64,000 nucleotides of DNA, from the NCBI RefSeq assembly GCF_003628505.1, contig NZ_RBZP01000013.1:24664-88663 (forward strand), written 5' to 3'. Positions 34,248-42,830 of this stretch are shown here, piece by piece. The DNA comes from Oceanobacillus halophilus. GTDB lineage: Bacteria; Bacillota; Bacilli; Bacillales; Amphibacillaceae. The notes under the pieces are model-generated. The model was not told where the DNA came from. It saw only the letters and a list, made by a program, of their open reading frames with translations, and ran no database searches. Each line of letters starts with the position of its first letter. Position 1 is the first letter of the stretch. A program made the translations under genes and the position numbers.

Positions 34248-35108
34248 ATGAAAAAATTCCAAGTTGCAATTATTCTTATGTTATTTATTACACCGATTCA
34301 TTCTTTTGCTGAACCGAAGCCGGATATGGATGTTCATTTTATTGATGTTGGGCAAGGGGATAGCATACTGATTGAAACACCTTCTGGAAAAACGATACTT
34401 ATCGATGGGGGCCCACCAGAAGCGGGGGATAAAGTGGTAAATTATTTAAAAGACAAAGAAATAAGAGAAATTGATTTATTAATTGCTACCCATCCAGATT
34501 TTGATCATATAGGTGGCCTTGTAAAGGTCATGAAATCTATTGAAGTAAAACAAATTTTAGATACAGGAAAGGTTCATTTGACAAGGTCTTTTGCCAAGTA
34601 TGTATCAGAGATTCGCAAACAGAAGATTCCCACCAAGATTGCCAAAAAGAATCAGCGTATCCGTATTGATCGAGAACTAAGGATAAAGGTATTAAATTCG
34701 CAAAACGATAATAATTCCAATAACGAATCATCTATTGTATTAAAAATAAGTTATGATGATATCGATTTCTTGCTCATGGGTGATGTCAAAATGGAGCAGG
34801 AGAGAAGTTTAATGGAAAAATATGATATTTCTGCAGATATTATCAAAGTTGCTCATCATGGTTCAGATACAAGTACATCTTTAGCATTTTTAGAATATGT
34901 GAAACCGCAAATAGCAATCTTAACGTATCGTGTTGGAAATGATTATGGCCACCCAGTAGAAAGAGTTATTGAAAACCTAGAACGAATAGACGCAAATATA
35001 TATTCCACTGCTGCATATGGTGATGTAGTAATTAAAACAAATGGTTACGATTATTTCGTATTTCCAAAAAGAAGCCCGAGTGAGAATATTTTACGAAAGA
35101 CATCGTAG
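34248..35108 (+). CDS. Secreted metallo-beta-lactamase-fold hydrolase (ComEC C-domain-like)
   Basis: A 286-aa exported protein with a signal peptide ending near SFA (residue 21). The rest is an MBL domain like the C-terminal part of ComEC: FIDVGQGDSILIETPSGKTILIDGG, then the metal motif HPDFDH (H82, D84, D86, H87), LMGDVKMEQE and AHHGSDTS. Proteins of this type may be extracellular nucleases or phosphodiesterases; the activity is not known. AAGGGTGG precedes ATG 34248. It is a single-gene unit. Confidence 0.87.
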   Translation: MKKFQVAIILMLFITPIHSFAEPKPDMDVHFIDVGQGDSILIETPSGKTILIDGGPPEAGDKVVNYLKDKEIREIDLLIATHPDFDHIGGLVKVMKSIEVKQILDTGKVHLTRSFAKYVSEIRKQKIPTKIAKKNQRIRIDRELRIKVLNSQNDNNSNNESSIVLKISYDDIDFLLMGDVKMEQERSLMEKYDISADIIKVAHHGSDTSTSLAFLEYVKPQIAILTYRVGNDYGHPVERVIENLERIDANIYSTAAYGDVVIKTNGYDYFVFPKRSPSENILRKTS

Positions 35109-35110
35109 AT

Positions 35111-35145
35111 TGGAGGTTTCCTGAAAAAGGGGACTTCCTTTTATT
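35111..35145 (+). terminator. Terminator of the MBL gene
   Basis: GGAGGTTTCC (35112-35121) pairs with GGGGACTTCC (35129-35138) using three G-T pairs, followed by TTTTATTT. Confidence 0.6.
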
Positions 35146-35229
35146 TATGGACTTTAAGTTTTGAGAAAATTCATAAACATGATATCATAATAATATGAAA
35201 TTGAAATTAAACTAAAGGTGGGATTGTTA

Positions 35230-36084
35230 ATGAAAACGATTCGAGAAACAGATGCATGGAGGATGAATGGTTTTGCTGGAATTTTTATTATTGCATTACT
35301 TTTAGCCGGAACGGTGTTCAGTGTATTACAAGAGCAATTTGTACTTGGTGGTATACTTGTGGTGCTCGCAGTTACAGTAGCATCTGGAATAACGTTGGTA
35401 CAGCCTAATCAATCAATAGTTGTTATCTTTCTAGGAAAATATATGGGGACGATTAGAAAAGAGGGGATTGCATTAACTATTCCATTTTCGATTAGAAGGA
35501 CTATTTCGTTGCGTGTCAGGAACTTTAATAGCAAAAAGCTTAAGGTAAATGATATTAATGGAAATCCAATTGAAATTGCTGCGGTTATCGTGTATAAAGT
35601 AGTTGATTCGGCAAAAGCGGTCTTTGATGTGGATCAGTATGAAAAGTTCGTGGATTTACAAAGTGAAACAGCAATCAGAACAGTTGCTACAAGATATCCG
35701 TATGATACGTTTGATAATGATGATTTATCCTTACGGGGAAATGCAGAGGAAGTAGCATCCGAATTAAACAAGGAAGTGCAGGATCGTTTAACGGTAGCGG
35801 GAGTGGAGGTTATCGAAGCGAGACTGACACATTTAGCCTATTCTACTGAAATAGCACAAGCAATGCTGCAGCGGCAACAGGCAAGTGCTATTATCTCTGC
35901 TCGGAAACAAATTGTAGATGGAGCTGTTGGAATGGTGCAGGATGCGATTGAACGTATTGAAAAAGAAGGAATTGTCGATTTAGATGAAGAACGAAGAGTG
36001 GCGATGATTAATAATTTACTTGTTTCAATTGTCTCTGATCATGGCACACAGCCGGTAATAAATACAGGATCACTATATCAATAA
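35230..36084 (+). CDS. SPFH/band 7 domain protein
   Basis: A 284-aa membrane protein. Two adjacent hydrophobic segments (about residues 15-55) are followed by an SPFH (stomatin/prohibitin) domain: QPNQSIVVIFLGKYMGTI, then VNDINGNPIEIAAVIVYKVVDSAKAVFDV, then a helical region with AQAMLQRQQASAIISARKQIVDGAVGMV. Such proteins form membrane microdomain scaffolds. ATG 35230 is chosen because AAAGGTGG is at the right distance; the GTG at 35218 is part of that site. It is followed after 12 bp by a small RHH gene, so the two are one operon. Confidence 0.88.
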   Translation: MKTIRETDAWRMNGFAGIFIIALLLAGTVFSVLQEQFVLGGILVVLAVTVASGITLVQPNQSIVVIFLGKYMGTIRKEGIALTIPFSIRRTISLRVRNFNSKKLKVNDINGNPIEIAAVIVYKVVDSAKAVFDVDQYEKFVDLQSETAIRTVATRYPYDTFDNDDLSLRGNAEEVASELNKEVQDRLTVAGVEVIEARLTHLAYSTEIAQAMLQRQQASAIISARKQIVDGAVGMVQDAIERIEKEGIVDLDEERRVAMINNLLVSIVSDHGTQPVINTGSLYQ

Positions 36085-36096
36085 AGAAGGGATTTC

Positions 36097-36276
36097 ATGG
36101 CCAAAAAAAAGAATTTCCCACTACGTATTGACCCAAAACTATATGAAGTCCTTGAATCTTGGGCAAAAGATGAGTTTCGAAGTGTCAACAGCCACATAGA
36201 ATACCTGCTGCGGGAGCAGGTGAAAAAAGCAGGGAGATTACCAAAGAAGAAGAATGCAGAAGATGAAGACAACTAA
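36097..36276 (+). CDS. Small Arc-type ribbon-helix-helix protein (59 aa)
   Basis: A 59-aa basic protein. Residues 6-42 ([20 protein letters not shown], then [16 protein letters not shown]) fit the Arc/MetJ ribbon-helix-helix pattern: a short beta strand, helix A, an SVNSHIE turn and helix B. A lysine-rich then acidic tail follows. It could bind DNA or act as a partner of the SPFH protein encoded just upstream. AAGAAGGG precedes ATG 36097. No toxin gene is adjacent, so a toxin-antitoxin role is not supported. Confidence 0.8.
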   Translation: MAKKKNFPLRIDPKLYEVLESWAKDEFRSVNSHIEYLLREQVKKAGRLPKKKNAEDEDN

Positions 36277-36309
36277 TCTTTTAGTTCGGCTCTATTCTAA
36301 AAGATTGTT
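36274..36309 (+). terminator. Terminator of SPFH-RHH operon
   Basis: AATCTTTTAG pairs perfectly with CTAAAAGATT, followed by GTTGCTTTTT. The downstream arm belongs to a solo MITE end. Confidence 0.6.
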
Positions 36310-36320
36310 GCTTTTTAGAG
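36288..36320 (+). repeat. Solo left end of the MITE-like family
   Basis: GGCTCTATTCTAAAAGATTG, then TTGCTTTTTAG, matches the left end of the intact copy at 45706 (GGCTCTTTTCTAATAGATCG, then TTGCTTTTTAA). No matching right end follows. Confidence 0.6.
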
Positions 36321-36331
36321 ATAATACTAGA

Positions 36332-36366
36332 TAAGCGCTCAGAGATACTCTGGGCGTTTTCATTTT
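36332..36366 (+). terminator. Second terminator-like hairpin
   Basis: AAGCGCTCAGAG pairs with CTCTGGGCGTTTT with one mismatch and runs into a T-rich tail. Confidence 0.65.
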
Positions 36367-36448
36367 GTAATACCATGAATATTACCACAACCCCCCCACT
36401 ATTAATATTAGACTAATTCTCTATCCGTTAAAATTTTCTGAGAAAATA

Positions 36449-36497
36449 TTGACTTCTGAGTTCATTAGTTATATAGTTAGTTACATAAGTAATGAAC
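36449..36497 (+). promoter_or_regulatory. Promoter and palindromic operator of GntR/ABC operon
   Basis: TTGACT (36449-36454), a 17-bp spacer and TATAGT (36472-36477) form a sigma-A promoter. An inverted repeat GTTCATTA...TAATGAAC (36460-36497; similarity continues inward as nTTATnTA) covers the spacer, -10 and start site. It is the likely site for self-repression by the GntR protein. Confidence 0.75.
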
Positions 36498-36533
36498 CAT
36501 TTATCGTTGAAAAAGAGACTGAAGGAGCAAAAC

Positions 36534-36908
36534 ATGAAAAATACTTTAGACGAAAATAAGCCAATATTCCTTCAAATTAAAGAACAACTTGAAGACTCCA
36601 TCATCAATGGCAATTTAGAGGCAGGAGAGCGAGCGCCGTCAACGAATGAATTTGCAAACTTTTATAAGATAAATCCAGCAACTGCTGGAAAAGGGATTAA
36701 TGAACTAGTCGCAGAAGGAGTTCTCTACAAAAGAAGGGGTGTTGGGATGTTTGTTACAGAAGATGCCAAGGAGATTTTGATTGAAAAGAGGAAAGAATCA
36801 TTTTATGAGAAGTATATGCTGCCATTAAAAAAAGAGGCAAAAAAACTTCGAATGAACACCGAAGAACTGTTAGAAATGGTGAAAAGGGAGGATATGCATG
36901 AAGATTGA
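36534..36908 (+). CDS. GntR family regulator, YtrA-like
   Basis: A 124-aa regulator. Residues about 8-75 are a winged helix of the GntR type (KPIFLQIKEQLEDSIINGNL, then AGERAPSTNEFANFYKINPATA), and the short helical tail is typical of the YtrA subfamily, which usually controls linked ABC transporters. ATG 36534 is preferred over 36492 because AAGGAG is eight bases upstream. The gene overlaps the ABC ATPase start by 11 bp, so the two are translationally coupled. Confidence 0.9.
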   Translation: MKNTLDENKPIFLQIKEQLEDSIINGNLEAGERAPSTNEFANFYKINPATAGKGINELVAEGVLYKRRGVGMFVTEDAKEILIEKRKESFYEKYMLPLKKEAKKLRMNTEELLEMVKREDMHED

Positions 36909-37755
36909 AGTGAAGAATCTATCGAAAAAGTATAAGGACAAAATGGCTTTAAATGATGTTTCTTTTACGTTAGATGAACCGAAGATTTATGGACTGCTTG
37001 GGAGAAACGGTGCGGGAAAAACGACGTTTATGAATATATTGTCTGGGCAAATTTTAGCAACCAGTGGGGAGATTCGGATTGACGGAGAAAATCCTTTCGA
37101 TAATCAGAAATTAACAGAATCCATCTGCCTTATCAAAGAAGGGAATAATTTTAAGAAAGATTTAAAAGTGAAGAATGTATTAAAAATATATTCCTATTTT
37201 TATCCGTCATGGGATCAGGAATTAGCAGATAGCTTGATGAAGGAATATAACTTAGATTTGAATGCTAGAGTAAAAACTCTTTCTAAAGGGATGGAGTCAG
37301 CTTTAGGCATTATAGTGGGGCTTGCAAGCAAAGCGCCGATTACGGTTTTTGATGAACCTTATATTGGGTTGGATGCGCCATCCAGAAAGAAATTTTATGA
37401 AATCCTACTAGAAGAATATCAAATGGAAAAGCGGACGATTATCTTTTCTACTCATTTGATCGATGAAGTGAGCCTTTTATTTGAGGAAGTATTGATTTTG
37501 AGTGAAGGCTCGTTAGTAATGAAGGAAGAAGCAGATATTTTAAGGAAAAGCACGTGTGCTGTATCAGGAACGATTGATGATGTGGAACGATTTATTAAGG
37601 GCAAAGAAGTGATTGAGAAAAAACAATTAGCTGGAATGATGACAGCATATGTTTATGGAGATGTAGAGGAAGCGAAAAGTAGCGGACTTCAAGTAGAAGG
37701 CATACCGATACAGGAATTAATGATTCATTTAACTGAACGGAAAAAAGGAGCGTAA
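36898..37755 (+). CDS. ABC transporter ATP-binding protein
   Basis: A 285-aa ABC ATPase: Walker A GRNGAGKTT near residue 36, an atypical signature LSKGM in place of LSGGQ, Walker B ITVFDEP and the H-loop STHLIDE. A C-terminal extension of about 70 residues is usual for YtrB-type ATPases. It energises the permease encoded next. GGGAGG precedes ATG 36898, within the 3' end of the regulator gene. The cargo is unknown; relatives answer cell-wall antibiotics. Confidence 0.9.
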   Translation: MKIEVKNLSKKYKDKMALNDVSFTLDEPKIYGLLGRNGAGKTTFMNILSGQILATSGEIRIDGENPFDNQKLTESICLIKEGNNFKKDLKVKNVLKIYSYFYPSWDQELADSLMKEYNLDLNARVKTLSKGMESALGIIVGLASKAPITVFDEPYIGLDAPSRKKFYEILLEEYQMEKRTIIFSTHLIDEVSLLFEEVLILSEGSLVMKEEADILRKSTCAVSGTIDDVERFIKGKEVIEKKQLAGMMTAYVYGDVEEAKSSGLQVEGIPIQELMIHLTERKKGA

Positions 37756-37758
37756 TTC

Positions 37759-38460
37759 ATGGGCAGACAAATAAAGGGGTTATTGTATTTCTTCCTAACA
37801 AACATCCGTTACTCGGTAATGATTTTTTGGAGCATTTTATTTGGGTTTTTGATTCTTTCCATATCGTTCTCTTATTTCTTGCTAGGCGTGGAAGACGGGG
37901 AGTTTTATTTTGGATTCGGATTTGCGATTTATTTCTACGTTGCCGTTCTTGGCTTTATGGTTGTAAAAGACAACATTCCATTTTCGATAAAGATGGGTGC
38001 AACTAGAAGAAATATATTTGTAGGAATTGGTCTGTATTGCCTCGTTATAGCAGTTGCGAAGGCCTTAATAGGTAATACTTTACAGTCACTGACTTTAGCT
38101 TTTACCGAAGCAACAGGAATTACTACCTTTCATTTTTTACATCTCTCTAGTTTTTTAGAGGATACGTGGTTGAATCGGGTAGTAATTGATATTTCTATCA
38201 TGTTCTTCCTGTTTGCTGTGATGTTTCTGTTTGGCCTTTTGTTTTATAAAACAGGATTAGCAGGCGGTGGGGTCGTCGTAGGAATTTTGCTTATTGCACT
38301 CTTACTAGGTATAGCAAAAGGCTGGGTAGCTGACTTCTTCACTGAATTATTTACAGATGTTAATCTTGTTTTCTTCTTACAGCTGTTTGGTGTAAGCCTT
38401 GTACTCTATGGCGTTTCGTATTTTTTATTGAGGAGAATTACAATTATAAAGGCGAAATAA
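37759..38460 (+). CDS. ABC-2-type transporter permease
   Basis: A 233-aa protein with six hydrophobic segments and few conserved residues, typical of small ABC permeases that pair with YtrB-type ATPases. It follows the ATPase gene after 3 bp. The sequence alone does not show the cargo. A terminator follows. Confidence 0.8.
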   Translation: MGRQIKGLLYFFLTNIRYSVMIFWSILFGFLILSISFSYFLLGVEDGEFYFGFGFAIYFYVAVLGFMVVKDNIPFSIKMGATRRNIFVGIGLYCLVIAVAKALIGNTLQSLTLAFTEATGITTFHFLHLSSFLEDTWLNRVVIDISIMFFLFAVMFLFGLLFYKTGLAGGGVVVGILLIALLLGIAKGWVADFFTELFTDVNLVFFLQLFGVSLVLYGVSYFLLRRITIIKAK

Positions 38461-38466
38461 GTATAA

Positions 38467-38507
38467 GAAAAATCCAAACCATAAATGCTAAGTTTGGATT
38501 TTTCTTT
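38467..38507. terminator. Terminator after the GntR/ABC operon
   Basis: AAAAATCCAAAC pairs with GTTTGGATTTTT (12 bp) and has A and T runs on both sides, so it can serve both convergent units. Confidence 0.88.
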
Positions 38508-38531
38508 TTTATCCTCCTTTTTGAGCACACA

Positions 38532-38774
38532 CTATAATAAAAAGATATAAATTGCCAGTACAACAAAGGATAAAATAATGACTATCGCATAGATCCATAG
38601 TAAATTTCGAATATTAGAAGTCAATGATTTAGTTTCGTATTCATGCGAACGTTTTAATTCATCTTCTACTGTAGAAGCTTTTGCTTTTTGTTCCTCTTTT
38701 TTTAATGTATAAATAGAAATGATTAACGCACCTATAAGCGCAATCGTGATAATGATACTTATTACCCAAATCAT
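38532..38774 (-). CDS. Small two-helix membrane protein, unknown function
   Basis: An 80-aa protein with a hydrophobic helix at each end (residues 2-23 and 59-79) and a charged middle (KKEEQKAKASTVEDELKRSH). I do not recognise the family. It is translationally coupled to the nitrilase (ATGA overlap) with GAGGGGAG upstream of ATG 38774, so it is expressed with it and could anchor or assist it; this is inference. Confidence 0.7.
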   Translation of the reverse strand: MIWVISIIITIALIGALIISIYTLKKEEQKAKASTVEDELKRSHEYETKSLTSNIRNLLWIYAIVIILSFVVLAIYIFLL

Positions 38775-39721
38775 AATTCTCCCCTCACTTTTTGTTTCTT
38801 TTCATTCACTTGGAGCTGAAATACATCATTCCGGGCATAATGACCAACTGGATCAAAGTCGAATTTTGCATTGGTAATTTGGTCTAAATCCAATTCTGTT
38901 AGTAAAATTTCTTCTTTTCCCCAGCATGGTTCAACGATATACTCACCTAATGGATGAACGATTGCACTTCCACCTTTAGACATTTCCTCCGGAGCGGTAT
39001 CTAACTCCGAGTAACATGCTAAATTATCAGGGTACATAGACTTGGTTACATATTGGTTCACACCAATAACAAAACAGCGGCCTTCCATGGCTATATGTCT
39101 TAGTGTGGACTGCCAGGATTCACGTGCATCAGCAGTTGGGGCTAAATAGATATGAACCCCTTTTGCATACATATTCGCTCGAGCGAGTGGCATGTAATTT
39201 TCCCAGCAAATTAATGCACCGATCTTACCAAAAGGAGTATCAAAAACAGGCATGGTGCTGCCATCTCCTTCTCCCCAGATTAATCTTTCAGATGCTGTTG
39301 GTTTTAATTTTCGATGCTTGCCAAGCAATGTACCATCGGGGGCGAAAAATAGTACGGTGCAATAGAGCGTTGTGTCACTCCACTCATTATCCCGTTCTGT
39401 TATCCCCATGATTAGATAAACATCATTTTCTTTAGCAATCTTTCCAAGGAATTCAGTCTCTTTCGAAGGTACGATAACCGAATTTTCTACATATCTGGTA
39501 AAATCTTTGCGTCCAGACTCTGTTCTGCTGCCAATTATCGCTCCAAAATTCATTCCTCTAGGATAAGCAGGTAGGTAAGATTCAGGAAAGACAACGATAT
39601 CTGCTCCCATATTTGCAGCTTCTTTCGTTAATGTGGCTGCTTTTTCAAGACTTTCCTCTATATCAAAAAGTATTGGAGCGGCTTGGATGGCTGCAATTCT
39701 AGGATTCTTGTAATTTTTCAT
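38771..39721 (-). CDS. Nitrilase-family carbon-nitrogen hydrolase
   Basis: A 316-aa nitrilase-superfamily enzyme of the true nitrilase branch. The catalytic Glu-Lys-Cys triad is visible: E47 in FPESYLPAYPRG, K138 in HRKLKPT and C172 in ALICWENYMPLAR. PAYPRG and CWENYMPLAR are typical of nitrilases that convert organic nitriles to acids and ammonia, rather than amidases. ATG 39721 follows GAGGGGG. A promoter with a dyad lies just upstream. The natural substrate is not known. Confidence 0.88.
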   Translation of the reverse strand: MKNYKNPRIAAIQAAPILFDIEESLEKAATLTKEAANMGADIVVFPESYLPAYPRGMNFGAIIGSRTESGRKDFTRYVENSVIVPSKETEFLGKIAKENDVYLIMGITERDNEWSDTTLYCTVLFFAPDGTLLGKHRKLKPTASERLIWGEGDGSTMPVFDTPFGKIGALICWENYMPLARANMYAKGVHIYLAPTADARESWQSTLRHIAMEGRCFVIGVNQYVTKSMYPDNLACYSELDTAPEEMSKGGSAIVHPLGEYIVEPCWGKEEILLTELDLDQITNAKFDFDPVGHYARNDVFQLQVNEKKQKVRGEL

Positions 39722-39754
39722 GCCTTTTCCCCCTCGTCAAAATCATGTAAAAAA

Positions 39755-39796
39755 ACTACTACATCTATTATGTTAATAAATGGAGTAGTAAGTCAA
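39755..39796 (-). promoter_or_regulatory. Nitrilase promoter with inverted repeat
   Basis: On the minus strand TTGACT (39791-39796), an 18-bp spacer and CATAAT (39767-39772) form a likely sigma-A promoter. ACTACTACAT (39755-39764) and ATGGAGTAGT (39780-39789) form a dyad with one mismatch across the -10, a likely operator. Confidence 0.6.
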
Positions 39797-39804
39797 TTCG
39801 TAAT

Positions 39805-40581
39805 TTAATTTGCAATCTCTCTTTTACGGAAAATGACAATCGAAAAAATAAGCAATAGAATAGATAGACCAACTGTTGTTAAAGCAGTCCCAGTAAGATT
39901 CGAAGGAATATTTCCTTCGATCAGCATTTGCATAATATAACTAGATAGGTTATTCGGACTCCATTCCAGTAAGTGTTGAAAAACTTTGGTAAGTGCACTC
40001 ATAACCATGATTGTTAAGATGGTAAGGAATGCAACAAGGCCAGGAGTTTTGGAAATAGTATTAAAGAAAATAGAAAGTGAGACAATAAACGTCAACCATA
40101 GTCCGTAGAAAAAGACAGTGCTTAAGAAGTCTGCAATAGAAATTTCTCCATAGAGAATATTAATGTAATACCAGCTTCCTAACATTCCGATAATGAGGGC
40201 TCCCCAGGATAATAACATTAACGCAGTCCATTTGGCTGTAATGTAATTCGTATAAGAAATTGGTTTTACTAAAATGAGTTCGGATACACCGTTTTTTATT
40301 TCCCCGCTAATGGTTCCCATGGAAATGAGAACAATAATTAGTACTCCCAAAGAACTTAATTGTCCCAGACTCATCATAACAACTTCAGGAGGTGTAAAGT
40401 CTGGCATTTCAAATACTGCTCCATCCGGTAATCCACCTACAGCTCCCAAGATATCGGCCATATAATAATTGGAAATCGGATCCATGACGGCAAGTAGAAT
40501 AAATACTAATGGAACCCACACCCATTTTTTATTACGCCAGTTTTCCACCATCTCTTTTTTGAAAAGTGTCATCCATTGCAT
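39805..40581 (-). CDS. ABC-2-type transporter permease
   Basis: A permease of about 258 aa with six hydrophobic segments and the ABC-2 layout: a cytosolic start (MQWMTLFKKEMVENWRNKKW), a large outer loop after helix 1 and the sequence SGEIKNGVSELILVKPISYTNYI before helix 3. It pairs with the ATPase encoded just upstream and overlaps it by 13 bp. ATG 40581 is chosen because GGTGA precedes it and the longer frame (to 40653) would read deep into the ATPase gene. It is the last gene of a five-gene operon. Confidence 0.85.
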   Translation of the reverse strand: MQWMTLFKKEMVENWRNKKWVWVPLVFILLAVMDPISNYYMADILGAVGGLPDGAVFEMPDFTPPEVVMMSLGQLSSLGVLIIVLISMGTISGEIKNGVSELILVKPISYTNYITAKWTALMLLSWGALIIGMLGSWYYINILYGEISIADFLSTVFFYGLWLTFIVSLSIFFNTISKTPGLVAFLTILTIMVMSALTKVFQHLLEWSPNNLSSYIMQMLIEGNIPSNLTGTALTTVGLSILLLIFSIVIFRKREIAN

Positions 40582-41486
40582 GATTGATTCACCACTTTCA
40601 TAAACATATCTTCCAGTGACGCACGGTTCACTTGAAAACTCATTAATGGCCAATTTTCCTTAGCAGCGAGAGTCAGTATGTCATTCCTTACTTTTTCTAT
40701 GTCATTTGCTGATACAAAAAGTATATTTCGTTCCACTTTCACCAAATTGACACTTGGTATGTCCTGAACTTTTTCAAGGTAGCTGTCCCTATCAAATTGA
40801 AATTCCAATTCTATCATAGAAGTTTGGTATTTTTCCCGTAGTCCTTTCATGGAACCAGACTCCACGATTTCACCTTGATTTAACAGTAATAGTTCATCAC
40901 TCACTTCATCAGCATCACTTAATATATGGGTAGAAAAGAGGATGGTCATGTCCTGTTTTAATTCTTCCATTAATGTTAAAACTTCTCTGCGTCCAATTGG
41001 GTCAAGCGAGGAAACTGGCTCATCCAGCATCAAGAGTTTAGGTTTGTGGATAATTGCTTGAGCAATACCTAGACGCTGTTTCATGCCCCCGGAATATTTG
41101 CTTATCGGCTTGTTTTTTGCATCAGCAATTCCTACTTTGTGAAGGATATTTTCTGCACGTTGTTTTGCCTCTTTCTTAGAAAAGTTGCTAATCTGTGCAC
41201 TGTAAATCAGGAATTCCAGACCGGTCATCCAAGGGTGGAAAACTGGATATTGGGGCAGATAGCCGATAAAAGCTCTGAAATCTTGATTTTCTTTTCCGTT
41301 GAAAATAATACTGCCAGAAGTGGGTTTGAGCAAACCAGCTAATGTACGTAGGATGGTTGTTTTTCCGGCGCCGTTTGGCCCAATAAGTGCAATACAATTG
41401 CCTTCCTGAAATTCAAAATTCACATGGTTTACAACCGTCTTATCTTCATACTTTTTGGTTAAATCTTTCGCTTTTAATAAAGTCAT
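40569..41486 (-). CDS. ABC transporter ATP-binding protein
   Basis: A 305-aa ABC ATPase: Walker A GPNGAGKTT near residue 39, signature YSGGMKQRLGIAQA, Walker B LLMLDEP and H-loop STHILSD. The C-terminal extension resembles CcmA/YhaQ-type ATPases. ATG 41486 is chosen because AAGGAAG lies upstream and the longer frame to 41663 would overlap the small PLDc_N gene entirely in another frame. The operon order is GntR, DUF1648 protein, PLDc_N protein, ATPase, permease. Confidence 0.9.
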   Translation of the reverse strand: MTLLKAKDLTKKYEDKTVVNHVNFEFQEGNCIALIGPNGAGKTTILRTLAGLLKPTSGSIIFNGKENQDFRAFIGYLPQYPVFHPWMTGLEFLIYSAQISNFSKKEAKQRAENILHKVGIADAKNKPISKYSGGMKQRLGIAQAIIHKPKLLMLDEPVSSLDPIGRREVLTLMEELKQDMTILFSTHILSDADEVSDELLLLNQGEIVESGSMKGLREKYQTSMIELEFQFDRDSYLEKVQDIPSVNLVKVERNILFVSANDIEKVRNDILTLAAKENWPLMSFQVNRASLEDMFMKVVNQSCNG

Positions 41487-41686
41487 TACGATCGCTTCCT
41501 TCCAAAGAGAAAGTAGGCAACGGGCCCAATGATATTCACAAAAATAATCACAAAGAACCACAACCATTTTGGTCCGTTTGTATCTTCTGCTTTCGCCCAG
41601 TCGATAATGGCGAAAATGAGTAGGATGCCCTGTATAAAAATAAGTGGGGCAATAACAGCCCAATTAATTGATTCAAGTATTTCCAT
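41486..41686 (-). CDS. Small PLDc_N-domain membrane protein
   Basis: A 66-aa protein with two hydrophobic helices. The WLWFFVIIFVNIIGPVAYFLFGRK stretch matches the phospholipase D N-terminal (PLDc_N) domain, a membrane unit also found alone next to ABC transporters. No catalytic part is present. GGAGGT precedes ATG 41686, and its stop overlaps the ATPase start by one base. Confidence 0.85.
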   Translation of the reverse strand: MEILESINWAVIAPLIFIQGILLIFAIIDWAKAEDTNGPKWLWFFVIIFVNIIGPVAYFLFGRKRS

Positions 41687-41718
41687 TTGTGTACCTCCTG
41701 TTTGTTAAAGACTAATGG

Positions 41719-42828
41719 CTAACTTCCTAGAAAGAAGGGGAGTGCAAAGGCAATACCGATGATTGCAGTGAAAATAATCCATGCTAGTGGCCTTGCCAAA
41801 TTTATCGTCCAGCCCACACCAAATCGTTTTTCCAAAAATAAGGCTGGATCTTCTCTATTGAAATAAAAGATGCCAAGCTTCCAATACTTATCATCATCGC
41901 GATTAATGACTGAGCCATTTCCAATTTGATAATCTTTAATTCGACTACCACCCTGCCCAGTTGTGATGGAGAGGATTACCGCTCCTATAACGATTATCCC
42001 AGTAATGATCATCGATGTAATGGAAAGTACATAGGGTTCGATTGGATAAATTAAGGAAAGATGATTTATGGAAAATAGGATGGTTAAAGCATAACTAGAT
42101 GCAATCGTATAAGCTGACCATCTTTTTCTAAACATAATATTTTTTTTAATAGAAGATTCCGGATTATTTGGGTCAATCTGTTGTTTAGCCTTGGAAATAG
42201 TTACATTAATAAAGAAGAAGAGAAAGGTTAAATAGATCATCATTATTGGATGAAGCAAGACCGAACGATAGGATTTTTCTGCCCAATTTGTTATCTCTCC
42301 GTTAAAATTAAATTTTATAGGTATGCGGTTAGGAATTTGCTGATAGGCTTGAAATGCGATAAAAATCATGATGATTGCTATGACGATAGGAATTACAAAC
42401 CAGAAATTAGAATAGGTCAGCTTTTGTTCTCGGAAGTTCGTATTTATAAACACTTGCTGGGATTTTTCTTTGGCCCAATTTTCTTTCTTCTTCATTGCCT
42501 TCATTTCCGAATGGAATTTAAGGTAAATAAGAAAACTAGCGATTAAAAAAACGATCAGTAAAATGGAAAAGAGTATGCTTAATGATTGCTCAGTGGTCCC
42601 TAATAATCCACTGAGTATAAAGAAGATGATGGAAGTAAGAATACTTACTATTCCTGTTCCTGTCGCAAATCTTCTCCGCATATTTTTTAATTTAGGTGTG
42701 TGATAGATTTCCTCTGGAATAGACACCCCAAAGCTCTCTGTTTTTCTTGTCCAATAAGGAATGAAAATGGAAATCAAAAAAACGGGAAGGAAGATTATCA
42801 GAAATAAGATAAACATTAATTGATCCAT
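41719..42828 (-). CDS. DUF1648/DUF5808 membrane protein
   Basis: A 369-aa membrane protein with about eight hydrophobic segments. The middle segment FQAYQQIPNRIPIKFNFNGEITNWAEKS fits DUF1648, the domain of the SdpI immunity protein, and the C-terminal DKYWKLGIFYFNREDPALFL fits DUF5808. Relatives sit beside GntR regulators and ABC transporters. An immunity or signal-sensing role is possible but not shown. ATG 42828 is preferred over GTG 42834 because GAGGTGAG is then correctly spaced. Confidence 0.82.
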   Translation of the reverse strand: MDQLMFILFLIIFLPVFLISIFIPYWTRKTESFGVSIPEEIYHTPKLKNMRRRFATGTGIVSILTSIIFFILSGLLGTTEQSLSILFSILLIVFLIASFLIYLKFHSEMKAMKKKENWAKEKSQQVFINTNFREQKLTYSNFWFVIPIVIAIIMIFIAFQAYQQIPNRIPIKFNFNGEITNWAEKSYRSVLLHPIMMIYLTFLFFFINVTISKAKQQIDPNNPESSIKKNIMFRKRWSAYTIASSYALTILFSINHLSLIYPIEPYVLSITSMIITGIIVIGAVILSITTGQGGSRIKDYQIGNGSVINRDDDKYWKLGIFYFNREDPALFLEKRFGVGWTINLARPLAWIIFTAIIGIAFALPFFLGS

Positions 42829-42830
42829 AT

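Noticed and set aside
36097..36276. Antitoxin of a toxin-antitoxin pair
   Set aside because: It has an RHH pattern, but no toxin-like gene is adjacent; the partner in the operon is an SPFH protein.
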